Shown piece after piece: positions 18,312 to 26,385 of a stretch of DNA of 64,000 bases. Position numbers and translations under genes: made by a program. The DNA comes from Methylomonas methanica (GTDB lineage: Bacteria > Pseudomonadota > Gammaproteobacteria > Methylococcales > Methylomonadaceae), in NCBI RefSeq assembly GCF_001644035.1, contig NZ_LUUG01000105.1:30359-94358 (forward strand). The letters run 5' to 3'. The notes under the pieces are model-generated. The model saw only the letters and a list, made by a program, of their open reading frames with translations, did no database searches and had not been told where the DNA came from. Numbering within the stretch: position 1 is the first letter of the stretch; each line of letters opens with the position of its first letter.

Positions 18312-18785
18312 CAAATATCCACTATCGATAATCCCCCTCTTGATGAAACATTGACGCCGGACATGCGCGAAGCAGCGTTGCGCCTGGCTATCGAACAGTT
18401 TTACTTCGGCTACCGCGCCTTTACCGTACAGCCGGACCGCATCCTGGCCGAGCGCGGTCTGGGGAGAGTGCATCACCGAATCTTGTATTTCGTCGGCCGC
18501 AATCCGCGGATTTCCGTGAACGCGCTGCTGGGCATGCTCAGCGTCAGCAAACAAGCCTTGAACGCACCGTTACGGCAACTCTTGGATATGCAGTTAGTCA
18601 TGATAGACACCGCCACGCACGATAAACGAGTACGCGAACTAAGCTTAACGGCGGCCGGAGCGGAACTGGAAGCGCAACTCACCGGTACCCAAATGCAACA
18701 GCTGCAAACAGTATTCGCACAAGTCGGCGCCAACGCGGAGGCGGGCTGGCGTCAGGTTATGCGTAGCTTGAGCGGACAAGGCTGA
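18303..18785 (+). CDS. MarR family transcriptional regulator
   Basis: This 160-residue winged-helix regulator has a dimerisation helix near the N-terminus, GRVHHRILYFVGRNPRISVNAL entering the HTH, the recognition helix VSKQALNAPLRQLLDMQLV, and a wing with DKRVRELSLTAAG. MarR proteins bind palindromic operators as dimers and are usually released by small ligands. The ATG at 18303 has no Shine-Dalgarno sequence but sits about seven bases after a TATAAT box, so the message may be leaderless. An alternative ATG at 18363 also lacks a ribosome site. The ECF sigma gene follows 23 bp downstream in the same direction, so the two may be cotranscribed. Confidence 0.9.
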   Translation: MVDQISTIDNPPLDETLTPDMREAALRLAIEQFYFGYRAFTVQPDRILAERGLGRVHHRILYFVGRNPRISVNALLGMLSVSKQALNAPLRQLLDMQLVMIDTATHDKRVRELSLTAAGAELEAQLTGTQMQQLQTVFAQVGANAEAGWRQVMRSLSGQG

Positions 18786-18808
18786 AAGCCAATAGAGGAG
18801 AAACGACG

Positions 18809-20035
18809 GTGCGCGAGAAAATCGACGCCATCTACCAAAGCGAATCCCGCCACATACTGGCAACCTTGATTCGGCTGCTCGGCGATTTCGATGTTGCCGA
18901 GGAAGCGCTGCACGACGCGTTTCGCGCCGCACTCGAACAATGGCCGCGCGACGGCGTACCCGCCAATCCGCGCGCCTGGCTGGTCTCCGCCGGCCGCTTC
19001 AAGGCCATCGACGGCCAGCGCCGGCAAGCCCGCTTCGACATGCTGGAAGATGCCGATACTTTGGCCGATCCGGCCAGCGAAACCAACGATACGGATGACG
19101 AAGGTCTGGAAGACGACCGCCTGCGGCTGATCTTCACCTGTTGCCATCCGGCATTGTCCCCCGATGCGCAAGTCGCATTGACGCTACGCGAGGTTTGCGG
19201 CCTGGCGACCGAAGAAATCGCCCGTGCCTTCCTGACACCAACACCAACGCTTGCCCAGCGCATCGTCCGCGCCAAAACCAAGATCCGCGACGCCCGCATT
19301 CCTTACCAAGTACCCGCGCCCGCCGAACTAGCCGACCGCTTGGACTCAGTGCTGCGGGTGGTTTATCTAGTGTTCAACGAAGGTTACTCTGCTTCGTCCG
19401 GCGCTACGCTAACCCGGCACGATTTGTCGGAAGAAGCGATACGCTTGGGACGTTTGTTGGTCGAATTACTGCCGGAACCGGAAGCGCAAGGCTTACTGGC
19501 CTTAATGCTGCTGCACGAATCGCGCCGGGCCGCCAGAGCCACAGCCGACGGCGAACTGATTTTATTGGATGACCAAGACCGCAGCTTGTGGGATAGGGAA
19601 CGCATCGCGGAAGGTTCGACACTGGTGCAGCGGGCCTTAGTGTCGCAGCGCTTTGGCCCTTATGCCGTGCAAGCCGCCATCGCCGCAGTTCACGCCAATG
19701 CCGGCCATGCCGCCGCCACGGACTGGCCGCAAATCGTCGCACTCTACGACGTCTTGTTGCGCATCGATGCCTCGCCGGTGATCGAATTAAACCGGGCTGT
19801 AGCAATAGCAATGCGGGATGGACCTGCAGCCGGGCTTGCTTTGATCGATGCCATTTTACAGAACGGCGACCTTAGCGATTATCACCTGGCACACGCGGCG
19901 AGGGCAGACTTGTACCGGCGTCTGGGCAGAACCGACGAAGCGATCACAGCTTACGAGCAAGCCCTGGCTTTAACGCGGCAGGAACCGGAGCAACGCTTTT
20001 TGGCGCGCAGATTGCGCGAAGTCCGTGCCGAGTGA
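18809..20035 (+). CDS. ECF42-type RNA polymerase sigma factor
   Basis: This 408-residue sigma factor has region 2 (LIRLLGDFDVAEEALHDAF ... NPRAWLVSAGRFKAID) and region 4 (LTLREVCGLATEEIARAFL, TLAQRIVRAKTKIRDA). A long C-terminal TPR-like extension (DUF6596 type: LYLVFNEGYSAS-like segment and YDVLLRIDASPVIELNRAVA) follows, as is characteristic of the ECF42 group. Members are typically encoded next to DGPF/YCII proteins and need the C-terminal extension for activity. The start is GTG at 18809 with AGGAG eight bases upstream. DGPF genes are not adjacent here but begin about 3.4 kb downstream (23473), with candidate target promoters. No anti-sigma gene is present, as expected for this group. Confidence 0.9.
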   Translation: MREKIDAIYQSESRHILATLIRLLGDFDVAEEALHDAFRAALEQWPRDGVPANPRAWLVSAGRFKAIDGQRRQARFDMLEDADTLADPASETNDTDDEGLEDDRLRLIFTCCHPALSPDAQVALTLREVCGLATEEIARAFLTPTPTLAQRIVRAKTKIRDARIPYQVPAPAELADRLDSVLRVVYLVFNEGYSASSGATLTRHDLSEEAIRLGRLLVELLPEPEAQGLLALMLLHESRRAARATADGELILLDDQDRSLWDRERIAEGSTLVQRALVSQRFGPYAVQAAIAAVHANAGHAAATDWPQIVALYDVLLRIDASPVIELNRAVAIAMRDGPAAGLALIDAILQNGDLSDYHLAHAARADLYRRLGRTDEAITAYEQALALTRQEPEQRFLARRLREVRAE

Positions 20036-20086
20036 CAAGATTAGTGAAACATGGGTGATTGCTTTTAAAGTGGTATGTCATTATTT

Positions 20087-20111
20087 GCGTCGCGCACCAG
20101 ACGCGCTTTTT
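20087..20111 (+). terminator. Possible rho-independent terminator of the sigma gene
   Basis: A GCGTC/GACGC stem (20087-20091 and 20100-20104) with an 8-base loop is followed by GCTTTTT. The stem is short, so termination strength is uncertain. Confidence 0.35.
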
Positions 20112-20265
20112 GACACAACAAATGAAAAGTTTCGCGCCCCATCGTACTGATAAAGCAAGTTCGGCCAAAACCCACCCGACGTAAAAAAAATAGGTGCCAC
20201 GCGCCACGAAATTGCGAAGATACGCCACCATCCCCATTCCTTGCGCCAATTGAAGTCGGGCCATT

Positions 20266-20377
20266 GTAGCCTCGATGCAGCGTTAGCGGAATCGAGGGCG
20301 TCGGCCTGCCGGCCATCAAACCCACATCGGCAATTAAAAGGAACTGGCCTTCGAAACCTCGATTCCATCGAGGCTAC
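20266..20377. repeat. 12-bp inverted repeat in the sigma-HEPN intergenic region
   Basis: GTAGCCTCGATG (20266-20277) pairs exactly with CATCGAGGCTAC (20366-20377), and smaller CCTCGAT/ATCGAGG arms are nested inside. The segment 20036-20438 has no convincing gene; it looks like a mobile or recombinogenic spacer. Confidence 0.6.
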
Positions 20378-20438
20378 TTGCTCCTTTAACTCCCGCGCAA
20401 TAGGCGCAAGCTTGCGAACGTCCTAATTAACGCGATTG

Positions 20439-20816
20439 TTAGCTGTTTCTGACGACGTTGAAAAAAGAGCATGGCATATCAGACCCAAGAAAAGTTAAAG
20501 GATTTTTGGGGCCAAGTACATATTCAGGCCACTTTTCAGATAGCTTTTGAACAGTTTGATCATCAAAATTGATAGAGCGATGAACCGTCATTGAATTCTC
20601 AGTAATATCGATCAGATAATCGACTATTTCACAAACCTTTTCACTGCCAATTATTGCAGGAATCGTTATTCGAGCTGAACTTGAGAATGTGTCTAGGCAG
20701 ATATGAATTAATACCTCCTTATACTTACTTGTTTCTGTTAAAAATTTTGAATAGTCGAACTGTCTGTTATCTCGCAATTGGATATTAACGTCATATATAT
20801 CCTGATGCTCCATCAA
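20439..20816 (-). CDS. Unrecognised protein encoded with a HEPN protein
   Basis: This is a 125-residue soluble protein with no family I recognise. It is mixed alpha/beta in appearance (IHICLDTFSSSARITIPAII, VCEIVDYLIDITEN) and lacks a signal peptide or membrane helix. Its start overlaps the end of the upstream HEPN gene by 26 bp, so the two are almost certainly cotranscribed and may be partners. Both genes are clearly more AT-rich than the flanking sigma and YkgJ genes. A role as antitoxin or accessory subunit is only an inference from the overlap. Confidence 0.7.
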   Translation of the reverse strand: MMEHQDIYDVNIQLRDNRQFDYSKFLTETSKYKEVLIHICLDTFSSSARITIPAIIGSEKVCEIVDYLIDITENSMTVHRSINFDDQTVQKLSEKWPEYVLGPKNPLTFLGSDMPCSFFNVVRNS

Positions 20817-21447
20817 TCAATGTCGCCTTTTCAGCCCACCGCCGCCTGAGTGAATTGATAGATACAATGTATCTCAGTGCTTGGGGAGCCGATCCGATTT
20901 TCGTCCACTCATTTGGAGCAACTTCTTTAAACGAAAATGGATCAAGATCAACATACTTCTTGGCAACAGCATCCCTCTCAGGAGGTAGTATTGGCTGCAA
21001 ATCATTATAATCAGTACAGAACTTCCAGAATCCATTATCAATATCCCTCATCAGTTGCAACAATCGTTCAATGTCATCCGCGTGGCCACTTCTAAAATGG
21101 GCAACCCTGTTCCTTATATGTACAATCTCACCTAGTTTGACTTCCCATATCTGCTTCGGAGGTAAATACTCCGAAAACAGATCCCAGTTATTTTGAACTA
21201 GTCCAACAAGTTCAGTAAATGTAGTAAAACTTAGCGGGTTATCATCGGCTGTAGGTATATGCGTAAAAGCTTTATCTGCTTCATAGATACTTTTAGTTTT
21301 ATTGAAGTTAAACCAATTCCTACCTTTCTTCGTCTTTAATTCAACATACACCATTTCCCTCAGCCATTTTTCAAGCTGCCAGAGGCGCGCATACAAAATG
21401 AGGGCGCCTTCGTCGACCTCTGATATTTTATCCAATTCTGAGAACAT
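20791..21447 (-). CDS. Swt1-like HEPN domain protein
   Basis: This 218-residue protein has an N-terminal helical segment LYARLWQLEKWLREMVYVELK and, near the middle, an R-x4-H motif in HIRNRVAH (Arg112, His117). This is the catalytic signature of HEPN ribonucleases, and the order resembles the Swt1-type HEPN group. HEPN proteins of this kind act as RNases in toxin-antitoxin and abortive-infection systems. The base composition is AT-rich compared with neighbours, which suggests transfer. It overlaps the 125-residue gene downstream. The C-terminal 90 residues (PILPPERDAVAKKYVDLDPF ...) are not recognised. Confidence 0.75.
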   Translation of the reverse strand: MFSELDKISEVDEGALILYARLWQLEKWLREMVYVELKTKKGRNWFNFNKTKSIYEADKAFTHIPTADDNPLSFTTFTELVGLVQNNWDLFSEYLPPKQIWEVKLGEIVHIRNRVAHFRSGHADDIERLLQLMRDIDNGFWKFCTDYNDLQPILPPERDAVAKKYVDLDPFSFKEVAPNEWTKIGSAPQALRYIVSINSLRRRWAEKATLIDGASGYI

Positions 21448-21829
21448 AGAACCTTATCCAGTTTGGCGACTAACTAGTAATTAGATGATTTCCGTATATT
21501 TATTGAAAATACTCTTTGAAACGATAATTTTTTGATATGCATATAATTGTCCCTTCTGTATATCATCGGTGACGAAAAAATTTTGTCTGGTAATGATCCA
21601 ATTCCCGCCTTTGAATCACGTTAGGTGATAGGCAGAAACGGGTCGGCAAACGTTATTCAGCGTACCTGAAAACAGTCATTCCGGAACCTCTGCTTTCAGA
21701 AAACCCCAATGTCTAGTACTTGTAGGTTTCATGCCAGTACAGTTGCATACCAAGTCTCCCAATCAATCTCTAGTAACCAAAGCCAATCGGTTTTTTCATG
21801 AGTTGTGACAACCGGCAACCGGAGAATAG
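21448..21829. other. Non-coding AT-rich spacer upstream of the HEPN gene
   Basis: There is no credible gene here. The part nearest 21447 (very AT-rich, about 21480-21560) probably carries the promoter of the HEPN operon. Near 21791-21817 a segment TTTTTTCATGAGTTGTGACA resembles, in inverse orientation, the transposon-end repeat seen at 55833; see the findings. Confidence 0.5.
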
Positions 21830-22594
21830 TTATCTGGCTTGCCGGGCTAAATACTGCATTTCTTTGGCCCCGGCCAGGTAATGGCGATGAAACTCCCCTA
21901 GGCTCGGTTCGGAAACGGTTTTCTCTAAATAACTGTTCAACACCGGCAGTTGCTGCCGGGCAATCTGTTGGGCATTGGGATGGCGAATTGCGGTAAGAAA
22001 TGACGAGAGGCTGGTCACCACTTGTCCGCCTTTTGGTTTGAGCGACACTTTGGCGAGGTTATCGACCAGCTGCGGCGTGTACTTCAACATATAGTCGGCA
22101 TAGCGGCGGATCTGCGGAATCTGTTCCTCCAATTCCTGCCGTTCTGCGTCGAAATCTTCGCGAAGCAGAATTTTCTTGTCGGCAAACACCACTGGCGCTG
22201 ACTCCGAGGTATCGCAAGCCCAACCGGGTTGCGGCTTTAATAGCTCGGCTTGAAATTGCTCGTCACGATACGGGTAAAACGGCATGGTTCGGCAGCGTGA
22301 GGGTTTATCGGCGTGAATCCCGCAAAGATTATCGGGCGCCAGCGCCGGACACGGAAACGACGGTGGAATATAGGCGGTGGGTACTATCAATACCGCCAGT
22401 TCTTTCTTGTTGGCCAGCTTTATCGTGGCTCCCAGCCGCGACACCATCGCAAAGTCTTTACCGCCTTGCCGCACCGGTGTCCAGACCATGGCCAACGGAA
22501 AGCGGTCGGCATGCTTAAACGCATCGTTTACCGTCAGCGGCAACTGTCCATAACAGCATTTGCCGCACGCGGTGCAGAGAAAACGCTGCGTCAT
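21830..22594 (-). CDS. YkgJ-type cysteine-cluster protein
   Basis: This 254-residue protein begins with a CxxCGxCC cluster ([12 protein letters not shown]) and has a second set in [19 protein letters not shown] followed by [12 protein letters not shown]. This is the Fe/Zn-binding pattern of the YkgJ (UPF0153) family, whose reaction is not settled. The C-terminal half is longer than in minimal members and helical. Its start overlaps the stop of the upstream ychJ gene by four bases (22591-22594), so they form an operon. Confidence 0.85.
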   Translation of the reverse strand: MTQRFLCTACGKCCYGQLPLTVNDAFKHADRFPLAMVWTPVRQGGKDFAMVSRLGATIKLANKKELAVLIVPTAYIPPSFPCPALAPDNLCGIHADKPSRCRTMPFYPYRDEQFQAELLKPQPGWACDTSESAPVVFADKKILLREDFDAERQELEEQIPQIRRYADYMLKYTPQLVDNLAKVSLKPKGGQVVTSLSSFLTAIRHPNAQQIARQQLPVLNSYLEKTVSEPSLGEFHRHYLAGAKEMQYLARQAR

Positions 22595-23085
22595 TCCTGC
22601 TCTAATTCAGTCGTGGTGCCGCAGCATTTTTTGGCTTTCTTGCCCGACCCGCACGGACAGGGATCGTTACGCCCCACTTTGCTGACGACCCGCTGAGTCA
22701 CCTTGGGATTGAGATCGCCGCTGACATACAGCCACTCGCCGTTTTCGCGGCGGAAACTGGCCAACTCGGTTTGCACCCTATCCTGTTTGTCGCGGCGAAA
22801 TTTTATGGTGAACTCGACTTGCGCCGTATCGCCGGTTTCCGTGGCGTTACGGATTTCCAGGCTGCGCCACTCGCATTCTTCCGCCATCCGCTCGGCTTCC
22901 GCCCGATTAAAGTCGTCTTTAATTTCCGGGGCATGAGTACGCTCGATATGATCCAGCTTTCGTTGTACGAAGGCCGTGTAACGCGAACGCATCAAGGCTT
23001 CGGCGGTGGGCGCCAGCGCACCATCGATGATAGGGCCGCAGCATTCGGCATATTCCAGTTTGGAGCCGCAAGGGCATAGCGTCAT
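22591..23085 (-). CDS. ychJ: YchJ family protein with two SEC-C motifs
   Basis: This 164-residue protein has an N-terminal cysteine motif CPCGS...ECCG and a C-terminal SEC-C motif ([18 protein letters not shown]), with a central NTF2-like YchJ domain containing [25 protein letters not shown] motifs bind zinc and are known from SecA, where they contact SecB and ribosomes; the role of YchJ is unknown. It is the first gene of a two-gene operon with the YkgJ-type protein. The promoter must lie in the 387-bp region upstream, which also carries a large palindrome. Confidence 0.9.
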   Translation of the reverse strand: MTLCPCGSKLEYAECCGPIIDGALAPTAEALMRSRYTAFVQRKLDHIERTHAPEIKDDFNRAEAERMAEECEWRSLEIRNATETGDTAQVEFTIKFRRDKQDRVQTELASFRRENGEWLYVSGDLNPKVTQRVVSKVGRNDPCPCGSGKKAKKCCGTTTELEQE

Positions 23086-23288
23086 CGTTGATCTCCGGTC
23101 AGATTGTGAAAAATTGAGGTCGATTTGTTCATGGTAAGCGACAGCCGGCTTCGGCTCAACGCTAATGCGCGAGAAACTGTAACTATCACTACCACGGTTT
23201 TTCGTCAGTTAATCTCAGCAATAGGCTGATGCAAAGGCGCATTAACAAAAAACTTTTGTATCTATTCAGCAATTGTGAGGGGTAGGGT

Positions 23289-23338
23289 GGATAAGTCGTG
23301 CGCATCCACCAAGGTTGCCGGATGCGCACGACTTATCC
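23289..23338. repeat. 19-bp perfect palindromic repeat
   Basis: GGATAAGTCGTGCGCATCC (23289-23307) pairs exactly with 23320-23338 around a 12-bp loop. The flanks GTAGG and CCTAC extend the stem imperfectly. It looks like a dispersed intergenic palindromic element. It sits between ychJ (minus strand) and the YCII gene (plus strand), so it is not a terminator of either. Confidence 0.7.
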
Positions 23339-23405
23339 AGCCTACGATTGCTTTAGGCTGTATTGACTGAATAATTACAAACTTTTTGTCTAAGCGCGTT
23401 TTGGC

Positions 23406-23432
23406 TGTCGAATTTGCCCAGACCCGAACGAC
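23406..23432 (+). promoter_or_regulatory. Candidate ECF42-dependent promoter of the first YCII gene
   Basis: TGTCGA (23406-23411), a 17-bp spacer, then CGAC (23429-23432), about 40 bp before the YCII start. The reported ECF42 consensus (from memory) is TGTCGA in the -35 and CGA/TC in the -10 region. The same arrangement recurs at 23893. Confidence 0.75.
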
Positions 23433-23472
23433 TATTCGGTACAAACACTATTTTTAGCCCGAGGAATTGACT

Positions 23473-23850
23473 ATGAAATACCTATGCCTGATTTGCGCCG
23501 AAACCGTGATGGAGGGAATGTCGGATGACGCGGCAGCGAAACATTTTGATGAATACACCGAATTTACCCAAGCCATTCGCGACAGCGGCCATTACCTGAG
23601 CTGCAATCGGCTGCTGCCGGCCAATGCCGCCATCACGCTGCGAGTGCGCGGCGGCAAAGTGAGCATTACCGACGGCCCGTTCGCGGAAACCAAGGAACAG
23701 CTCGTCGGGTATTATTTGATCGAAGCCGACGATCTGAACGAAGCCATCCAGGTGGCCGCGCGGATTCCCGGAGCGAAACTGGGTTGCGTGGAAATCCGGC
23801 CGGTAGCGGAAGATCCGAAAACCTTGGAAGCACTGGGGCTGGTTAAATGA
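23473..23850 (+). CDS. YCII/DGPF-domain protein
   Basis: This 125-residue protein of the YCII superfamily contains the eponymous DGPF motif in ITDGPFAETKEQLVGYYLIE, preceded by VRGGKVS, with a C-terminal GCVEIRPV. DGPF proteins are the standard genomic partners of ECF42 sigma factors; their biochemical role is unknown, although the fold is dimeric ferredoxin-like. The ATG at 23473 follows GAGGA by seven bases. It is the first gene after a candidate ECF42 promoter (23406) and is followed by a second such promoter (23893). Confidence 0.92.
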   Translation: MKYLCLICAETVMEGMSDDAAAKHFDEYTEFTQAIRDSGHYLSCNRLLPANAAITLRVRGGKVSITDGPFAETKEQLVGYYLIEADDLNEAIQVAARIPGAKLGCVEIRPVAEDPKTLEALGLVK

Positions 23851-23892
23851 AATGCGGCCCGGACCTGGCGGACGAAAAAAATTTTGACGCGT

Positions 23893-23919
23893 TGTCGATT
23901 TAAGCAACCGCCGTTCGAC
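23893..23919 (+). promoter_or_regulatory. Candidate ECF42-dependent promoter of the VOC/SRPBCC operon
   Basis: TGTCGA (23893-23898), a 17-bp spacer, then CGAC (23916-23919), about 50 bp before the next gene. The elements and spacing are identical to those of the promoter at 23406. Confidence 0.75.
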
Positions 23920-23971
23920 TAAGGATGCAAGCCATAGTTATCAAAACTCAACTCCAAACGAGGAAAACCCG

Positions 23972-24460
23972 ATGACCACCATTAAACCCATACCCGACGG
24001 CTACCACTCGCTTACCCCTTATCTGGTGGTGCAAGACGCAGCACAGGCTCTAGAATTTTATAAAAACGCCTTCGCGGCCAGCGAGCTATCCCGCCTGAAT
24101 ACGCCGGACGGCAACATAGCTCACGCCGAATTCAAAATAGGCGATTCAATATTCATGCTTGCCGACGAAAATCCGCACTGTACCGATCATTCGCCGGTAA
24201 CCCTGGGAGGCACGCCGGTCAAGCTGTTCTTGTACATCAACGATGTCGATGCGGTGTTTACCGCCGCGATCAAGGCCGGGGCCACGCAAACCATGCAGCC
24301 CACCAATCAATTCTGGGGCGACCGGATGGGTGCGGTGAGCGATCCATTTGGCCATCAATGGATGATTGCCACGCATGTCGAAGATGTCGACCCCAGCGAA
24401 ATGCCCAGCCGCATGGCCGCATTTTTCGCGGCGCAAGCGGCGGGCGGCGAAACTGCATAA
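23972..24460 (+). CDS. VOC-family (PhnB/glyoxalase-like) protein
   Basis: This 162-residue protein has the beta-alpha-beta-beta-beta glyoxalase/bleomycin-resistance fold: LTPYLVVQDAAQALEFYKNAF, GNIAHAEFKIGDSIFMLAD, VKLFLYINDVDAVFTAAIKAG, and FWGDRMGAVSDPFGHQWMIA. Members bind a metal or small ligand and include lyases, dioxygenases and sequestering resistance proteins. It is the first gene of the run 23972-27642, behind the second ECF42-type promoter. The closest look is to PhnB-like proteins that commonly sit beside ECF42 and DGPF genes. Confidence 0.9.
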   Translation: MTTIKPIPDGYHSLTPYLVVQDAAQALEFYKNAFAASELSRLNTPDGNIAHAEFKIGDSIFMLADENPHCTDHSPVTLGGTPVKLFLYINDVDAVFTAAIKAGATQTMQPTNQFWGDRMGAVSDPFGHQWMIATHVEDVDPSEMPSRMAAFFAAQAAGGETA

Positions 24461-24504
24461 CACCGGCAACCGGTATTTCTATCAATTTTGTAAAAGGAGC
24501 CGAT

Positions 24505-24912
24505 ATGGCCACACAAATTTTCGTCAACTTAGCCGTGAAAAATCTACCTAACTCCATGGCCTTTTTTACCAGACTGGGTTACACCTTCAATCCGCAATTT
24601 ACCAACGACGATGGAGCTTGCATGATCGTCAGTGACGATATTTTCGTGATGTTGCTGACCGAGAATTTCTTCCAATCCTTCACGCCCAAAGCCATTTGCG
24701 ACGCCACAAAAAGTACGGAAATGTTGCTGTGCCTATCGGCGGAAAGCCGGGAAAAAGTCGATACCATGGTCAGCACGGCCATCGCCGCCGGCGGCACGCT
24801 TTACAAGGAACCGCAAGATCACGGCTTTATGTATGCTCACGGCTTTCAGGATCTGGATGGCCACATCTGGGAATATTGTTACATGGAGCCCGGCGCGGTG
24901 TGCCAAGGCTGA
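24505..24912 (+). CDS. VOC-family protein
   Basis: This 135-residue glyoxalase-like protein contains FVNLAVKNLPNSMAFFTRLG, a central AMIVSDDIFVMLL-like strand pair, and QDLDGHIWEYCYMEP at the C-terminus. The ATG at 24505 has AAGGAG upstream. Compared with the preceding VOC protein it belongs to a different subgroup (YP_2768-like lactoylglutathione-lyase relatives), so the two are not recent duplicates. The reaction is unknown. It is embedded in the ECF42-type operon between a VOC and a YCII gene. Confidence 0.88.
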   Translation: MATQIFVNLAVKNLPNSMAFFTRLGYTFNPQFTNDDGACMIVSDDIFVMLLTENFFQSFTPKAICDATKSTEMLLCLSAESREKVDTMVSTAIAAGGTLYKEPQDHGFMYAHGFQDLDGHIWEYCYMEPGAVCQG

Positions 24913-24923
24913 AGGAGACCGGC

Positions 24924-25280
24924 ATGAAATATATGTTAATGATTTATCTTGAAGAACACAGCCTGGACGAAGCCGAGCGGCAAGCCTGTTATGTCGAGTC
25001 CACCCAACTCGCGCACAAACTCAAAGCCGACGGCCAATATTTGGCCGCCAGCCCCTTACAGCCCACCGCCATGGCTACCAGTGTGCGGGTACGCGACGGC
25101 AAACGCTTCGTCACCGACGGCCCGTTTGCGGAAACTCGCGAACAACTGGGCGGCTACTATCTGGTCGACGCTCAGGATCTGGACGCCGCCATCGCTATCG
25201 CCGAACAGATTCCGATGGCGCGCAAGGGCACCGTCGAAGTGCGGCCGCTGATAGAGATTCCTGGCCTGCCCGGCGATTGA
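24924..25280 (+). CDS. YCII/DGPF-domain protein (second copy)
   Basis: This 118-residue YCII protein has the DGPF motif in RFVTDGPFAETREQLGGYYLVD. It shares the overall pattern of the protein at 23473 but is clearly diverged outside the core. The ATG at 24924 is preceded by GGAGA, 11 bp after the VOC stop, so it belongs to the same transcript. Two DGPF paralogues in one locus suggest hetero- or alternative homodimers; that is inference. Confidence 0.92.
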   Translation: MKYMLMIYLEEHSLDEAERQACYVESTQLAHKLKADGQYLAASPLQPTAMATSVRVRDGKRFVTDGPFAETREQLGGYYLVDAQDLDAAIAIAEQIPMARKGTVEVRPLIEIPGLPGD

Positions 25281-25305
25281 ACCTACCAAGCTTTAGGAGA
25301 AAACC

Positions 25306-25833
25306 ATGATCAAAGCCATCCTTATCGTTTTACTCGTAATACTCCTCGCAATGCTGATCTACGCGGCGACCAAACCGGATACTTTCCGCGTACAACGCTC
25401 AATCACTATCAAAGCGACCCCGGAAACGATTTTTCCGTTGATCAACGATTTGCACAGCATGCAGACCTGGTCGGCTTGGGAAAAAGTGGATCCCGGCATG
25501 AAGCGGACATACAGAGGCGCAACCAGCGGGCCGGGTGCGGTCTATGAATGGGAAGGCAACCAGGAAATCGGCCAGGGGCGCATGGAGATTATTGACGTGA
25601 CACCGCCCGCGAAAATAAGCATCCGCATGGATTTCATCAAACCGTTTCCGGCGCAAAACACCCTAGAATTTGTTCTGCAAACCGAGGGTAACTCGACCCA
25701 CGTCACTCAGGCGATCTTCGGCCCCAGCCCTTATATTTCCAAAGTAATGAGCCTGGTGTTCAGCATGGACAAGATGATAGGCGGGAAATTCGAGGAAAGT
25801 TTGGCCGAGCTAAAAGCCACTGCCGAAAAATAA
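25306..25833 (+). CDS. SRPBCC-family protein with N-terminal membrane anchor
   Basis: This 175-residue protein begins with a hydrophobic helix (IKAILIVLLVILLAMLIYAA), followed by a START-like/polyketide-cyclase fold: VQRSITIKATPETIFPLINDL, WSAWEKVDPGMKRTY, GNQEIGQGRMEIIDVTPP, and a C-terminal helix with SLVFSMDKMIGGKFEESLAEL. The fold has a hydrophobic ligand cavity; the ligand is unknown. An AGGAG box lies seven bases before the start. The N-terminal anchor probably tethers the domain to the membrane. Confidence 0.88.
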   Translation: MIKAILIVLLVILLAMLIYAATKPDTFRVQRSITIKATPETIFPLINDLHSMQTWSAWEKVDPGMKRTYRGATSGPGAVYEWEGNQEIGQGRMEIIDVTPPAKISIRMDFIKPFPAQNTLEFVLQTEGNSTHVTQAIFGPSPYISKVMSLVFSMDKMIGGKFEESLAELKATAEK

Positions 25834-25862
25834 TCAGCTATTTCAATTACAGAGGAAAAGCC

Positions 25863-26339
25863 ATGAATCCAACAGAACAAACAGCTGAATCGCGGGAACT
25901 TGGACTGACGCGTTTGATCGATGCGCCAGCCGAGAAACTCTATAGAGCATGGACCGAACCGGTGCTGCTCAAGCAATGGTTTTGTCCGAAGCCCTGGACC
26001 GTGGCCTCTGCCGAACTCGATGTCAGAGCCGGCGGCACCAGCATCATCGTGATGCGCAGCCCGGAAGGCCAGGAGTTTCCCAACCAAGGTATCTATCTTG
26101 AAGTTGTGCCAAACGAGCGTTTGGTGTTCACCGACGCCTACACCAACGCCTGGGAACCCTCCGCCAAACCCTTCATGACCGGCATCGTCACGTTTACGCC
26201 TGAAGACGGAAAAACCCGTTACACCGCTCGGGTGTTGCATTGGAGCGCGGTAGATCGGAAAACCCACGAAGAGATGGGTTTTCACGAAGGCTGGGGCAAG
26301 GCCACCGACCAACTGGCCGAGCTGGTAGCCAGTTTGTAA
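25863..26339 (+). CDS. SRPBCC/AHSA1-family protein
   Basis: This 158-residue soluble protein is of the Activator-of-Hsp90 homologue 1-like branch of SRPBCC: LTRLIDAPAEKLYRAWTEP, LKQWFCPKPWTVASAELDVR, GGTSIIVMRSPEG, NERLVFTDAYT, and the terminal MGFHEGWGKATDQLAEL. Such genes are frequent companions of DGPF/ECF loci and of ArsR regulators. No enzymatic residues are obvious. GAGGAAAAG precedes the ATG. Confidence 0.9.
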   Translation: MNPTEQTAESRELGLTRLIDAPAEKLYRAWTEPVLLKQWFCPKPWTVASAELDVRAGGTSIIVMRSPEGQEFPNQGIYLEVVPNERLVFTDAYTNAWEPSAKPFMTGIVTFTPEDGKTRYTARVLHWSAVDRKTHEEMGFHEGWGKATDQLAELVASL

Positions 26340-26385
26340 GCCGGGAAACCGGTCATTACTTTTTATATTTTACCGAGTAAACACC

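Noticed and set aside
20065..20368. Overlapping minus-strand frames downstream of the sigma gene
   Set aside because: Several frames are open at once over an inverted-repeat segment, with no ribosome site; this is repeat DNA rather than a gene.
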